Part shown: piece after piece, positions 35,897 through 48,600 of the stretch
Numbering within the stretch: the first letter of the stretch is position 1
How the letters are laid out: the number at the start of each line of letters is the position of its first letter
DNA from: Rotaria socialis
Lineage: Eukaryota > Rotifera > Eurotatoria > Philodinida > Philodinidae
Direction: 5' to 3'
DNA length: 64,000 bases
Assembly (NCBI GenBank): GCA_905331475.1
Contig: CAJNYU010001442.1
Location: 354,979-418,978, forward strand
Notes under the pieces: generated by a model
Database searches by the model: none
The model's input: only the letters and a program-made list of their open reading frames with translations
What the model was told of the DNA's origin: nothing
Program-made: the position numbers and the translations under genes

Positions 35897-37277
35897 TTGT
35901 AATCAACGATTGTTGCAATTCAATGGAAATATCTTCGTTTTTGGTAATCAACTACAACAGAAAAAAAATATGCTTATAAATGATGATTATACTGTAAATA
36001 CTTCGATATTGTGCGCATATTCACATCAACTCAAAGTGACTCGTCAAATGCAGCGTCTTTAGTATGCTGTGAAGGAAAGAAAAAAACGGAATAAAAGCGG
36101 CAGGGGTTGTATGGGGTGATTGCAGAGAAAAATATAGAGGGAGAGAGAATGAGAGAGTCAAAGAAATAGAACGAAAGAGAGAATAGATATCCTACCAAAT
36201 AAGATGGACTCACGTGTTCGAAACACGAGCAGACGCTTATAAAATAATATCGTAAAGACAAAGAGAAGGTTTGCAAGGAAAAATAACAAGCGTTGCCTGT
36301 GGATCGTTTTGATATTTTAATAAATACTTCGGATAAAAAAAACACAAAAGCGACACGTTACAAATATTCTTGGGCAAGCAGTAAATGTAAAAATTGAACA
36401 ACAGAAAAATTTTATTTTGAGATTTCATTAAACAACAGCAACTAAACAACTATGTGTAATCAAATTTTGAATTGTAAATGAACACATAATTATGCAGCTC
36501 TTATACTCATATGAAAATTGTTAGCTTAATGAAAATATTATTTACTTTCTTTCCTTTTCTACCTCGTGATGCAAAAAGAACACCAGAAAGGACGAGAAGG
36601 AAAAAAGAAAGTACTTTTAATCTTGAACTGTAAACAAGAAGTTTAAATTAGTCAAGATTGCAAGCAGTATTATTAACGACTTATATTCTCTTCGTTTAAC
36701 GAAACTATAATAGCGATTAATACAGCGGGATGTTTAATTTTGTTTTTTTAATGAAAAATATCTCTCTAGCCAATTAATGAGTACCTTCATAAGGTAGATA
36801 CTTTTTCTTGCGATAGAATAGTAGGTCAACCAGTGGAGGGGTTAAAAAAGCATGTGCCATCTTTATTTTCTCAATTAACAATAGCTCGTTTGTCTCTAAG
36901 GAAATGAATCTTTTTTAAGAAATAATTTTCTCAAATTATCATTCATCTGATTAATGCAGCCTGTGACTTGCCTACAATCATAATGATATATTAAATAATG
37001 AAACAACAACTCATTAATTATACATCATCATTCTTTTATTTAAGAAAGGCACGGTCCGTGAATCGAAAAGCAATCGATTATGTTTATTGTCATTGCGATT
37101 TATTCTTATTTTATTTATCTAACTGGTTTAACAAACAGTTTGATTCGATATAAATGTATCACCAAAAATACACGACTGATATCTTTCTTTTAAAAACCGA
37201 AAGAAAATGACAACGAGAAGAAAACGTTACATAGATAAATTTATACAAAACACTGGTAATGTCCTTTTTTCTCAGTT
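35897..37277. other. spacer between NR-A and NR-B
   Basis: No gene seen. It contains a GA-rich patch near 36130-36180. Minus frames 36031-36345 and 36237-36449 are Phe/Ser-rich with no domain. Confidence 0.45.
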
Positions 37278-38830
37278 TTAAACGATTAACATAACTGATT
37301 TCATCAGCGGCAAAAGTTGTCTAGCAACAGAATCGACTTTTATATAATCATGTCTTGTTGTAGATGCTTGAAAATGTGCATCCATCGAGGACATTGTAAG
37401 TTTCAGCCAAATTTTAGCTGTCTTTGAATATCCAAATTTATTTTGGCAATATTTCCATAATAAATCAACAAATAGATTTTGTGCCGTAAAAATTGCTAAA
37501 ATATTTTCTGCTATAGGTTCAACTTCATCTTCATATGTGCATATTGATGAACCTTTGGAAAATATCATCACAACCAGTAGTATTTGTAATATAAGCGTAT
37601 CATTTGCTGAAGCAATTAATAAATTTTGTATACAACGTGTTGATTGCTCATATTGATGCAAGCCAAAACATTTAATTAAATCCGTGCCTGCAAAAATGCA
37701 ATCATCTGTATTAGGTTCATGATAAGTATCGGCGGCTACATCGTAAGTTAATGCTGCACGAATAAAGGCTAATGGAAATGTGTTGTATTTAATTAAAATC
37801 AATTTATCATTTTCATTTAGAGATGAAAATTCTGGTAAAAGTTTGAAATAAGTTATAAGACGCGTTGCTTGAATATTCGCAGGAATATTGATCATATCTG
37901 ATGCTTCAGTTATTCGTACTAATTGTGGATATGATGGAATATGACTTGGTAGTGATATTAAACGAACAGAATCCGAATATGCTTGTTGAACTTTTTTAAT
38001 TTTAATTAAATCTTCAGGTGATAATAATGCTCTTTCTACTGGCATAAGTGATAATGAAACAGAACTATCACCGTTAGTATCATGGCCTTGTTCATTGTCG
38101 TATGTTCGATCCTTTCTTTTTATTGTTTCCATCTAGAGGATAAATAAAATTAATAGAAAAAGAAATTAGACTCAAAAATATTTGTCTATCGTACTTCATC
38201 GGTGTCTGATGAATCAGGATAGATTGTCTGGCGAAGTAAGCGATTTTCTTCAATTTTCTTTCGTTTTTTTACACGTTCTGCGTCAGTTAATATCCAGTCA
38301 GCTCTCATTCCTGAATACGCCGAAAAAGAAATGTAGAGCAGATTATTTAAAAAGAAGTGAAAACAAAGAAAAAAGTAAACAAACAAACAATAGACCTTGT
38401 TCTAAGCACTTAGCTAAGCGACAAGCTTTGCATCGTTTTCTTGTCGATTCGGTAATAACACATTTACCAGTATTGATTCGGCATTTAAATTCACTCTAAA
38501 AAATGAAAAGATAAATATGCAAAGATTCGATTCCAAAAAATCGTGTGCTATTTTTGCTTACATCAGGTTTTAACGCATTTCTTCGGAAAAAAGCTTTGCA
38601 AGATTCACATGTAATAGCATCAAAATTATAGCCATGTGCTGATCCTCCACATATACTACAAGTTAAATATTCTGGTTTCCTACGAATATTGGTCGTACGT
38701 TGTTGATCTATTTCATTGTTGTCATTATTAAAGATAGAAAATCGATTATATCTGAGTCTCTACCTGTATCGAGAGCATACGAAAGATTTAACGGTCGTTT
38801 GCGATGTCTTATATAGTCTTGAGTCATCAT
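37278..38830 (-). CDS. nuclear receptor NR-B (NR1I/J-like), 427 aa
   Basis: Exons: 38830-38764, 38707-38562, 38495-38396, 38310-38195 and 38132-37278; frame sum 1284 nt. Start MMTQDYIRHRKRP; the first intron is 56 bp. Finger 1 is CSICGGSAHGYNFDAITC with CESCKAFFRR; finger 2 is CRINTGKC...CKACRLAKC; T/A-box GMRADWILTDAER. The ligand-binding domain fills the last exon, with the signature LPEFSSLNENDKLILIKYN and helix 10-like AQNLFVDLLWKYCQ. The end reads LLPLMKSVMLIV, with Ser at the AF-2 Glu position. The protein should bind DNA in the nucleus through an AGGTCA-type half site, but the ligand and partner are not predictable. It seems intact. Confidence 0.92.
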
Positions 38831-40193
38831 GTAGTTTACTAGCTACGATTTTGAATAATGATTTGCACAAAAAACCTTCTGCCTTGGAGTCAACGGAGGC
38901 GAATGCAAGTTACCACAGAAAAGAAAAGAACGAAAAAAAAAGATTGAGTAAATAGACTTGAATGTGTCTCGTTCGAGAAAGAAAGAATATAAAACAGAAT
39001 GGCTACGATAGAAGAAAAAAAGCGAAGAACGATAACGGGGTAATAGAGTTTGTAGATAATTACTCCGGGTACTCTGTCAAGGCCGAAGTTAACAATGTAC
39101 TTTTTTGCATCATGCTATTTATTTATTGAGGACTACAAAGTAATATGAAAAATTGAGATGTCGGTCAATTCACAGAGATCTATTGAGATACATTTGAATC
39201 TGTACGTTTCGAAAAGACGTTTTTTCTAAACTTTATAATATTACAAAATATTCAGTTTCCTTAAGATGTTATTTTTTGATGTTCTATTGAATTTTTTTTT
39301 CTAGAATAGAAATAATAGCAAAGTATATTTTAAGGTGGCTAATAATAAAAGAAAGAGGAATAACGAAGAGACAGAACGAATCAATGTTCTTTCGTTAAAC
39401 CCTAATAAAATACGTGAACCTCATGTTGTAGTTTTATTTGATATCGTCCGATTGATAACAAAAAGAGAAAAGAGAACATATAAAAACAAGCATTTTTGAG
39501 TCATTTCAAAAATAGGGATGACCACCGAAACAAAATACTATCACTTGTTTCTTTCTCTCTTATCTATTTGCAAAACAAGTATTAATCAGTCGTCCGTCGC
39601 AAAATTGTTCCTTAGTTTCGATATATAATCATTCTAAAACACTGAGGGTTTAGTTCTTTAATAGAATAGAGGACTTGTTAGAAAAAACAAAAGTTTTATA
39701 TAGTGTGCAATAGTTATTTTGATAGATTTCACTCATTTTCTACGAACAGATATAAATAGAAACGTTGTTTTGCTTTAGTGTACTTCAATTAATTTAGAAT
39801 TCTTCGTATTTTTTAAATTTCATTACTAACAGATCAACCACGGGATACTATTGAATCGTCAAAAAATTTTCTTTTTGGTTATAAATAATATAATAAAAAT
39901 AAATACGCATAAAAAATACAGCACGGGTACATTCACCTTTCATGTGACGACAGCGTTCTAACGGAACTACACAAAATAAAGCAGTAGTTGGAAAAGAAAA
40001 GAAAAAAAAGAAAGAAGAAAAAGAAAGAAAGAAAAAAGTGTTGTCCATCATGGCACATGATTAACCTGAGAGGGTTTATAGAAAAAGTACAAAGTGTTTT
40101 TTTTTCTTCTTTTCCACCGTAATGTTATGCTTATTTACAAAACAAAAACTATATTTATACATAAAAATTAATATCAATCACTTTTAGCCTGTC
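38831..40193. other. spacer between NR-B and NR-C
   Basis: No gene seen. The Phe-rich minus frame at 39848-40051 is an AAAGAAA-rich simple-sequence artefact. Confidence 0.45.
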
Positions 40194-42069
40194 GCTTGTA
40201 AAGCAGTCTGCATCAATGATGATAGCTGTGCTGCATCAATATGATTATGCACAAAGTCTTTCAAATACACAGCTAAACCTTCAATGGAATATATTTAACT
40301 GAGAGCACGCGTAAATAAAATTATTGCTTTTGTCAACCCATCATGTTGCAAACAATATTTATAAAGTGTTTCTAGGTAACGATTTTGTATATTTAATACA
40401 ACTAAAGAGTTTCTTAATGATGGCTCATGACTAATATCATAGCCGCAAAAATCTTTCGTAAATAAAAGTAATAAAAATATTTTAACAATAACTCGATCGT
40501 ACTGAAGTATTTTAATTAATCTTGTTGATATATTTGTTAATTTATGATAGAATCCTTCGGCCAGTATTTCAATCCAATCTTTGCCTTGAAATGTCGGATC
40601 TTCTGTATTAATTTCATGATGAGTATCAGCAATTGGACCGTACAATAGAACGACATGCATAAAAACAACTGCCAGTAAATTATGTTTTGCAAGCGTAACA
40701 CGATCTTCTGTATCCAATAAGTCAAATTTAGGTATTTGCTTCATAAAAGTTATAAGATGTATCGATGCTAGATAAGTTGGAATTCGAATAAGTTCAAGAG
40801 TTGAATGTATCGGTTGCGTTGCTGGAAAAGAGGAGCACCGATTACTTTATTCAATGTAATTACTTGACTGTAAGCATATTGAACTTGATGAATTCTTGAC
40901 CAATTCGACACTGTCATAAGTAATTGATCATCAATATTCAATGGATGAACTTGATCTATCGGTAGATTTTCGTCAAATTTCGTCTAGAAATCGAATAACA
41001 TAAAATTCATAAATAAATGTGCGAATCATTAAAATCACTTGTGACCTACCTTTTTAAAGTAACGTCGTCGTCGTCGTCGTCCTTGAACGTCTTCATGTGT
41101 TTGCCCTTGACGACGATTGTGTTCAATTTTACGTTTCTTTCGGTGTATACTAAAAATACATTAAAGTATTTCTTCCGTACGCATAGAATTAGCAGAAAGA
41201 AAAAACGTAAAAAGTGCTATAAATCGAGTTTGAACATACGCTATCCATTTGAAAGTACAACGACTGATGCTCCTACAGATTGTCCATATAGGATTCTTGA
41301 AAAGCTGGGTTTAGACTCTATCTATAGCATTTTCGACATTTTTTACTTTCGACGTTTTTTCTTTCTGCCAATTCTATACCATTGATTTCTTCGACCGTGA
41401 ACTCTTTTAATTATTGATATTCAAATATAATCGCATTTATAATCTATGTAATTCATAAAGTAATCATGCTTTCTTCTGAGCAAATATTATCGAAAAAGCT
41501 ATAGACATGAAAACAAAGGAGCCATAGCAAATACTCTACAATATAAATTAAATTCTATCAGATCACTTATTCACATGCTACCACACGTATGCTCTACTTT
41601 TTATCAATAGAAAAAACATTTTCTTCCAAAGAGCAAAAATTTGTTTTTATTTTTTCAAAAATGAAAGTTAGTTTAACCTTTGAAGAATTTCGGATTATTT
41701 GTTTAATAATGAAAATGAACATACTCTTGTTCGGAAAGAATCCATTCTTTGCGTATTCCTAGAAATAGAATAGAATGATGTACATTAATAGGAAATAAAT
41801 GAATTTATTTACCCATTCTGAAACATTTATCTAATTGACATTTTTTTCCAATGTTTTCTTTTTTCAATAGTTACTTCACAATCGCCATTACCACGACAAT
41901 GAAGATTATCCTAGAAAGATTTCTTTTGAGAAAAAATTCTAAAAACTGATAATTCACTCACCTGAATTAGTTACCTTTTACTTCCACTGTAAAAAAATCA
42001 ATTGCCATGTTAAATTGAATATAATAAATACTCGAAGTATATTTTCCATCTTATCATTTTACACAAAAT

Positions 42070-42694
42070 GAGGGAGGCCGTCTTGCGGATACATCGACCC
42101 CCTCGNCTCACCTCATTTTATATCGTTAAAATTATATTCTATAACTTTAAAGATTGTTTGATCAAGTTGAATTTTTCAATTATCCTTGAGGGGAACCAGG
42201 GGGGAAATATTGTAAACAAATAAAAGTCAATGAAATTCTCTGAAGCGCTTACGTATCCACTCGATTTCGGACGCTGATTTTGAATATCGTATTAGTTTCC
42301 CCCAGTTAGTAGACTTTCGAACGAAATCTGAAAACTACCAATGAAAAAAAACAATAAAGCGTGTACGTACCTTGATATCTGTCGAGAAATTTTTGGCGGG
42401 CAGTGTTTTTCTTTTAATATTCTTATATTATTTTGTACCGCTTGAAAAGCTCTATTGAACCATGCTAAAATATCAGCTCGATCAATAAACCCTTTGTTTG
42501 ACGAAAAGCCTGATTGCCATTAACGGTTAGACTCAATGTACATGTAACATTCGTGGGGTGATTCTACCGGGTTAGTCGCTGTAAATACAAGGGTTTAAGG
42601 AATAAATGTACTAGAAAAGTTGTCTATAAGAGTTTTAAACAGGTGAAATCACATTTTTCGAGGGGGTCGATGTATCCGCAAAATGACCACCCTC
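42070..42694. mobile_element. 625-bp element with 36-bp inverted ends
   Basis: The left end, from GAGGGAGGCCGTCTTGCGGA to the CCCCCTCG at 42098-42105, matches the reverse complement of the right end (42659-42694) at 31 of 36 positions. The interior shows no coding frame. It is a non-autonomous DNA transposon of unknown superfamily. A base is undetermined (N) at 42106, next to the left inverted repeat. No clear target-site duplication was seen. Confidence 0.75.
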
Positions 42695-43960
42695 CTTTAG
42701 AAGGGATTGAAAACAGATTCATAAGTTATTTTAAATCAGACACGATTTTTACATTGACATTTTCCCCTATTCTTTGAGATATAAAGCTTACAGGCAATCT
42801 GTGAAACCTCTTGTTTTATAAATACAACTAAATCAAAAATTTACAAAATGTTTCAAGTAAATCGATTCATACTTTCGTCTTGTGATAAAAAGTTTTATCG
42901 AGTTCCTATTCACAAAATACAATTACGTGATTGATGAAACACGTATTTTTGTGTATAATCTCAAGAAAAACCTTTCGTGGCTTTTTTGGAAAGTAATTAT
43001 AACAGTTTTTCGGTTGCTAATACGATATGTTTTTCTACGAAATCCTTCATAGTAGGATATCTGCCTTGGTCATGATGGCTTTAGAGAAGCTGGTAGAAAG
43101 ATTTTTTTCTTTTATGGTGCTAATTTAGCATAGTTGCATAGATTTCATCAGATTTATTTCTAGTTGACAGGCTCACATACTATAGAGTATATCAGTGAAA
43201 CTTTTAGTAATCCCTCGGTTTTTCTAGTATTACTCTCAAATGAAAAAAAACTGTAAATAATAAAAGTTAACGATCATTTTCTCTCACAAATATGAGTAAC
43301 CTTAGCTTGTAACCTTGAAAATTTCTTAAATTTCAGTCCTTAAAAAGTGCTCAAATAACTAGAATTGATGTAACTACGTCATATAAAATTACAGCTGTTC
43401 AATTAGTCAGCTTAAATAGAAAGAAAATAGAGAAGCTGATATGATAATATACGATAGTCATGCAAGTCAATTGAAAACTTGGAAAAAACATTTATGCTGA
43501 ATTAATTATCACATAAACTCCATCGAATAACACGAAGCAAACCAAGCAATCTCATGAAACAGTGTTTTTTTGGCTCATCCGGTTAGATACTAGATTTCAT
43601 GCTTTCAAACTATGAGCCAAAAATATTTCTTTCGTGCTTTGAAAAATTAATAATCACGATGAGTATATTGTAACTCATAATCTCTTAAGTATCTAATAGA
43701 ACGGCAGAATATCTGTAATGAAATACGGGACATTTGTGACATTCAATAGATGAACACTATCAGTCGACAATGCTTGAGAAATCAATTAAATTGAAAGTTA
43801 TTATAATAAAATAAACATATGAGGAGCGTGTGCTCTAAATTTTAATAACACTTTATATAGTGTGTCCAAATCTTAAAATCTTTTTTCTTACTCAATGACA
43901 CATTTTCACTTGACTTTTTACACGGTTACTTTTGTAAATTTATTCGATATTCCATCGTAC

Positions 43961-44011
43961 CAGAGACGTGCACAGGACAGGAGAAAAAAGGATGTCCTGC
44001 GCACGTCTCTA
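43961..44011. mobile_element. 51-bp hAT-like MITE with 8-bp TSD
   Basis: A near-perfect hairpin: CAGAGACGTGCACAGGACA, a short A-rich loop, then TGTCCTGCGCACGTCTCTA (17 of 19 positions pair). It is flanked by the identical 8-bp direct repeats CATCGTAC (43953-43960 and 44012-44019). An 8-bp duplication and CAGAGA-type ends fit the hAT superfamily. The element consists of almost nothing but its two ends. Confidence 0.85.
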
Positions 44012-45671
44012 CATCGTACTAAGTACGCTTTTTCAATACTGAATCCATATGAACTACTGAGCTTATAGGAACCACATGACTATGGCATATCTCTATGTTA
44101 TCTTGGAAGAATTAGAATCATTGTAACTGACGATAGTATTATGGTTCGCTATTTATTTACATACAAATATTTCGTAGGGTCTCGGTCTTACTTCATATTT
44201 CATCAATGATAATCCTATTAATACTTTTGCAATGGCAGAGAAAGACACTCGTATGAATTTACTACATAAATTTTGAAAGTATAGTGCGACTTGGTTTAAT
44301 ACAATTGCTGATGTGGGCTCACAGACATGTATTCCTCATTATGAATTTTCATTCTGATCATTACTCAATGTCACGATAGTCGAGAGAGAAGATGAAAGTT
44401 GACTAATAGAAATGACTTGTGCCTATAGATTTAGTTGAGAGGAAACTAACTCTTTTTTAAAACAATTGAATATTGTTCGAAACTAAACTAAAAATTCTTT
44501 TGGAATATCTGGATTTTATTTTCATTTACAATCAATAAATACCCCGCGATTTTTTTCTGATAGCAACAAACAGAAATTCAAAAGACTTCAGTTTCTTTCC
44601 TTGTCAGTTCAACGATGTGTTCTTCGAAAATAACAGTACGCTCAGGCAATGAGAAGATAGAGCGCTAATGTGAATCATGAATGTTTAGTAACTTACCAAA
44701 TTTTAGTTTTAACTTGACACTAAATTAAAATAATTACTGTAATAGAAAAATTGAATATTATCGATTGCCACAATAAAACGGACTTAAGCTATTTTTTCGT
44801 CTAAAACAAGACTTAGTTTTTCATTCTATTGATTCGACCGGTAGCGATGCTAATAAAGTCGTCTGTTTCTCTTTATGAACAAAGAACTATTTCTGACCTA
44901 GAGAATATGTTTATCTTGCAATGATTAGTCTTTGCTAGAGGGAATACAGTATGACATTTTCATCTTTCTTCTAGAATATCAATGTCGTCGGAAACATATA
45001 ATTGAATAGATCATGTGTTGTATACAGGCAAGGATATATTGTCTTATCATGACTTTTTTGTCTTTGCGATCGGTAATTGTAGTTGAGAAATTTTAAAATA
45101 ACGTCTCCTCGTTATATCTCTACTGGTGTTGACAACGGTAATGAATCATGGATATCGTGCATGAGCCCCGGATATGGAAAAAAGGAGAGCGTTATATTTT
45201 ATCCGTTTACAACATAAACGTTCTGCTTAACTTCTAGATCGTCTCGACTTTTTTTGGCAAATATTTACTATATCCTATTTGACTTACATTACAGCATATG
45301 ACATAGCCTTGATTTATTTTTGTTTTGAAATGATTACGGTTTCTGATCTGCTCGAAGTTTATTTTTTCTGTATTAATTCGTGCCAACAAAACATAAAGAT
45401 GTTTACCAACGCATTTCGACGAAAAAGTGTTTTACATGATTCACAAGAAATAGCATAAAAATTGTATCCTAATGCAAATCAAAATAAATATTATCAAAAC
45501 AAGAAGCACAAAGGTATTTATTGTACCAAATGCATTATCACCACAAACAATACAACGTAAAGAAAATTTTGGATGTTTATTTGTTAATTTCTTACGCCTC
45601 ATATTCATTTCAGATAAGGGAGTACGATCCTCCAACGAAGAGCCCGTTATGAGCTGATTATCATGTAACAT

Positions 45672-48600
45672 ATTTGGTACATCGTCTTCGGAATCTGTTG
45701 CCCGTGTCTATTTTTTTATTTCTGATTAAACGATGAAAAATTAATAAATTATTAATCATATAAAGAGTATTCATTTATATCTATATATAAAAAAACGAAA
45801 AACAATCTATATTCTTTTGACAAAAAACAAAAGCTTCTTTATCAAGACTATGCGTAGTCTTTCTCGAAAAGGAATGACAAAGTTACGCATCTTCCATTCA
45901 TAGAGTACACGAGATATAGGCAAGAAAAGAAAAGGAAAATACGCGAAATGGAGAAAGCAAATGTATTAGTCTTCTAATGATGTCTCGGCAGCTAGTTGCA
46001 TACATCGAATTCGAATAGTTCGAATCATCTTTACCAAACAGATTATTCTTTTCTTTTACCTTCTGTGCTTCTATGACTAACACTTCATTTTATTTCTATT
46101 TTCTTCTTCTTCTTCTTCTCGATCTTGCTGTCTTTTGTTTCCTTTCCTGTTCTATTTGCTGAAAAATATTTTTCAACTTACTTTTAGATTATTTCAAACG
46201 TAGTCACATTTTAAATAGATCTCATCAATATTCTGCGCTGAGAACAAAAGAAACAATAGTATTGTTAACTAAATCTATGTCGTAAAACTAGAAAAACAAC
46301 TTGAGCTATCAACATCATTATAAATATAATATGATATTTTTTGCTAGTCTAATTATCGTTTTCGTTTTTCTCCTTGTTTACATACGAACGATAAGAAAAA
46401 GAAAAAGAAACAGAATTTTGTTGTTTGGTAGTAACTGATAATACAATAAATATCACGCGAACGTTTCCCTTACGTAATCTATATGATTTCGGATTGCTTA
46501 AAACGCATAATCATTAATAATGGATTAACAAGACAGCCTTTGAATATGATAGGATATTAAAATTGCGACGTATTAGAATGAATCATAAGCTAATTACCCA
46601 CAAAATTCAAATTCAATGAGGCGAAAACATTAAATAAAAAATGCAGAATAATTTATTTCTATACAAAAACTTCTTTTTTTTTGTCACGAACAAATACAAG
46701 CATTATTTGTTTTTATACTATAGAAGAAGGCTTTCATATTCGTTGCAGTTCTACTCTACGACTCTGACAAATGATTCATCTATATTGTTGTTGCATTAGA
46801 TTCAACTTCGAATGCCACATGTTGTTATCAGAATATTTTCCACACGATCTATTTGACAAAAATTTAAATGAATATTATTCTAGATTTTATTGATGTCAAT
46901 AATATCAAAAATTTCATTTTCACATAAATGCGATACAATGATGATTCATCAGTACGATTGCCTGTTGAATCAATAGTTTAGAAATTAATCTTAAACTTGC
47001 TTTTTTTTCTAAGAGTTAAATCGATGAGAATGTTATTATGACAACAATATTCCATAATTACAAATCACAAGAAAATATAAAAACATTTTATTGCACAATT
47101 TCACGACTTCTTTAAAATGGTCTCTTTTGGTCCAATTCAGATATTGACACAAAAAAAAGAGCAGATCGTATGTCTATGAAATACCTTACGGCTTTTGCTT
47201 CATATAGGTAAATAAGCCACTTGTTACATTCATCAGTGAGCAATTTTTAAGAAAAAATCCTTTAAAGTTAATGTAAATTTTAATTAGATTTAAAATTACA
47301 AAGATTTTGAGTTTTAGGCCAATTAATATAAACTAATTCGTACATTATGACAAAAAACGAGTAATCAATTCCATAATTATTGTGTTTAATCTCACGTTTA
47401 CTTCTCCCCTTAGATGTTTAGTTTTCACTGCTAAAGATAAATTTTCAACCAAGTGAACCATACTAATGGCATGTATGCAGATGTATTTGTTTTTAAAGAA
47501 ATTTACAATATTGTGCATTCTATTTTTGTATCATAAAAACTCATCCAGTAGAACGTCTTCCTCTATTTCAATTTTTTATTTTTTGTTTTTCAACATGCAT
47601 ATTAGTCAACTAATATCATAATAATTAGTTGAATCTTCAGTAAAAGATGACGTTTGTAATATCTATTTTGGAGAACTAACGCAATAACATACATCAAACG
47701 ATGTTTTCAAATGTGTGATTGCTTGATATGCTGAAAATAAATGCAAATCTGATCAATTCATTCTCATTAAAAGATTTGCATAATTTTTTGACTATATCGC
47801 TTGTCATTGAAAAAAATCTTTGATATTTTATATGCATATAAAATAGGGCTTCTAGAAAAACGTTTAACCACTGTTTTCATGCTAACTCAAAGATTCTGGA
47901 AATTCTTTCTGTCTACAAAGTTGTTTCCTCGTAAAAAATAAGAAAGATAAATTTTTAGAGGCCTTTTATACTTAATGCCGATGACTGACAGAAGATTAAT
48001 ATCTGAAAGAAGCCGTTTGCTCGTAGCTTCACTTTATGATATTACACAACAATATGTCGTGTCATCGATATTAAATTTTCCATAACTATATAGGTGGTAT
48101 CTTACATAGCTATGTCGAGAACTTTACAAAAAATACTTCACATCGTAGGATTATTTAACTCAGTGTTTATCTCTGTATCATCAACACCGGATTGGATTAA
48201 AATTCAAGGAAAAATCGAATCTTTTTAATTGCCTAGTGCGTTTTTATCATTATGGCATTTAACGCATGTCACAATATTAAAAAGGACACAAATTTGATAC
48301 TGTAACCTTTGATGAGAATAGATTTCAAGCGCGAAAGAGCTGCTGCGGTTGTAGGGCAGAAAATCCATCAATATCAGTTTTAATTTATGAATTATCATCT
48401 ATCATTAACCCTGTCGATGTTTAAAATATGTTAATCGCGTTATCGTTCAATTATTATGAAAGAAGGTTAAAGAATAGCTATCTGTAATTCTACATTACAT
48501 TGATATCTACCGTAAATTAGCTATGATTTGTGGTACAAAACGATGTTAATACTATATGATATATGGCAGGCATTCCGAAGGCCTGTAATTTGTCTGTCAG

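Larger units (their letters stand above)
41911..45406. other. 3.5-kb intron of NR-C with insertions
   Basis: It replaces what is an intron of about 60 bp in the paralogues NR-D and NR-E. It contains a 625-bp inverted-ended element (42070-42694) and a 51-bp hAT-like MITE (43961-44011). The rest is unrecognised AT-rich DNA. Confidence 0.6.
40194..45671 (-). pseudogene. nuclear receptor NR-C, decayed copy
   Basis: Exon remains: 45671-45527 (or from an acceptor at 45707), 45468-45407, 41910-41813, 41758-41725, 41149-41050 and 40983-40194. Finger 1 is CIVCGDNAFGYNFYAISC with an altered P-box region CESCKTLFRR. Finger 2 starts CRGNGDCEVTIEKRK and then shifts frame in an A-run; this exon is 98 nt against 97 in NR-D and NR-E. 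The ligand-binding exon is 790 nt against 789 and also shifts frame near 40820-40830. A TAA at 40295-40297 cuts off the last 33 codons, although the tail after it still reads LSSLMQTAL. The intron between the finger exons is about 3.5 kb and carries two transposon insertions. An undetermined base (N) lies in it, so assembly error at single bases remains possible, but three lesions point to a pseudogene. Confidence 0.75.

Noticed and set aside
41017-41385. 122-aa plus frame opposite NR-C
   Set aside because: It is antisense to the NR-C hinge exon; the Ser run is the shadow of an Arg-coding CGT repeat.
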